DNA of 14,362 nt. Source: Gammaproteobacteria bacterium (GTDB lineage: Bacteria > Pseudomonadota > Gammaproteobacteria > GRL18). This document shows positions 14,349-14,362 of this stretch, piece by piece. Both the position numbers and the translations under genes were made by a program. Under the pieces are notes generated by a model. The model saw only the letters and a list, made by a program, of their open reading frames with translations. It was not told the DNA's origin and made no database searches. Numbering within the stretch: the first letter of the stretch is position 1; every line of letters begins with the position of its first letter. Location: the NCBI GenBank assembly GCA_013139395.1, contig WTAX01000063.1, positions 1-14,362 of the forward strand. The letters are read 5' to 3'.

Positions 14349-14362
14349 AACCCATAGCAGTT

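Noticed and set aside
1..14362. CRISPR arrays, tRNA or rRNA genes
   Set aside because: No regularly spaced direct repeats, cloverleaf-like sequence with conserved TTCGA arms, or rRNA-like stretches were seen on reading both strands.

Overview
The window looks like a piece of an AT-rich gammaproteobacterial chromosome. The evidence for this is a DarP (YjgA) ribosome-biogenesis gene, a proteobacterial LonB-like protease, an ISAs1-family insertion sequence and degenerate dispersed repeats ending in AAATAGCGGTCA-like motifs. I cannot name the genus. A cyanobacterial-type sucrose-phosphate synthase suggests a cell that makes sucrose as a compatible solute, so a marine, saline or methanotroph/sulfur-oxidiser-like lifestyle is plausible but inferred.

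Layout, left to right. (1) Positions 1-1525 hold gene-free DNA and then a complete 1213-bp ISAs1-family element (303-1515). It has 19-bp imperfect terminal repeats and a perfect 10-bp target duplication, and its transposase gene is frameshifted near the 3' end. (2) Positions 1648-6487 are a sucrose operon: sucrose-phosphate synthase, a GH13 sucrose-phosphorylase-like enzyme and a separate HAD-family sucrose-phosphate phosphatase. The synthase carries a phosphatase-like domain with damaged catalytic motifs, which explains the need for the separate phosphatase. The phosphorylase could recycle sucrose or make a related glucoside. (3) Positions 6488-8493 are about 2 kb of mostly non-coding, degraded DNA with one small DUF2905 membrane protein gene. 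(4) Positions 8494-10044 encode a membrane-anchored coiled-coil protein with a C-terminal FGE-sulfatase (C-type-lectin-like) domain. (5) Positions 10595-11120 are a ParD/ParE toxin-antitoxin pair with a repeat-rich promoter. (6) Positions 11213-14348 are darP and, divergently, a LonB-like ATP-dependent protease.

The most interesting signal is at the 3' end of the FGE-domain gene (about 9907-10041). Base composition jumps from roughly 45% to roughly 65% GC by hand count. The codons for solvent-facing residues are almost all NNC triplets coding D, Y, G, L, N or S, which is what adenine-directed mutagenesis of AAC codons would leave. The frame around them (RGGSW, CRS, LGFRL) is the conserved frame seen in targets of diversity-generating retroelements (DGRs). 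No reverse transcriptase or template repeat is visible here, so if this is a variable region it must be served from elsewhere in the genome or be a relic.
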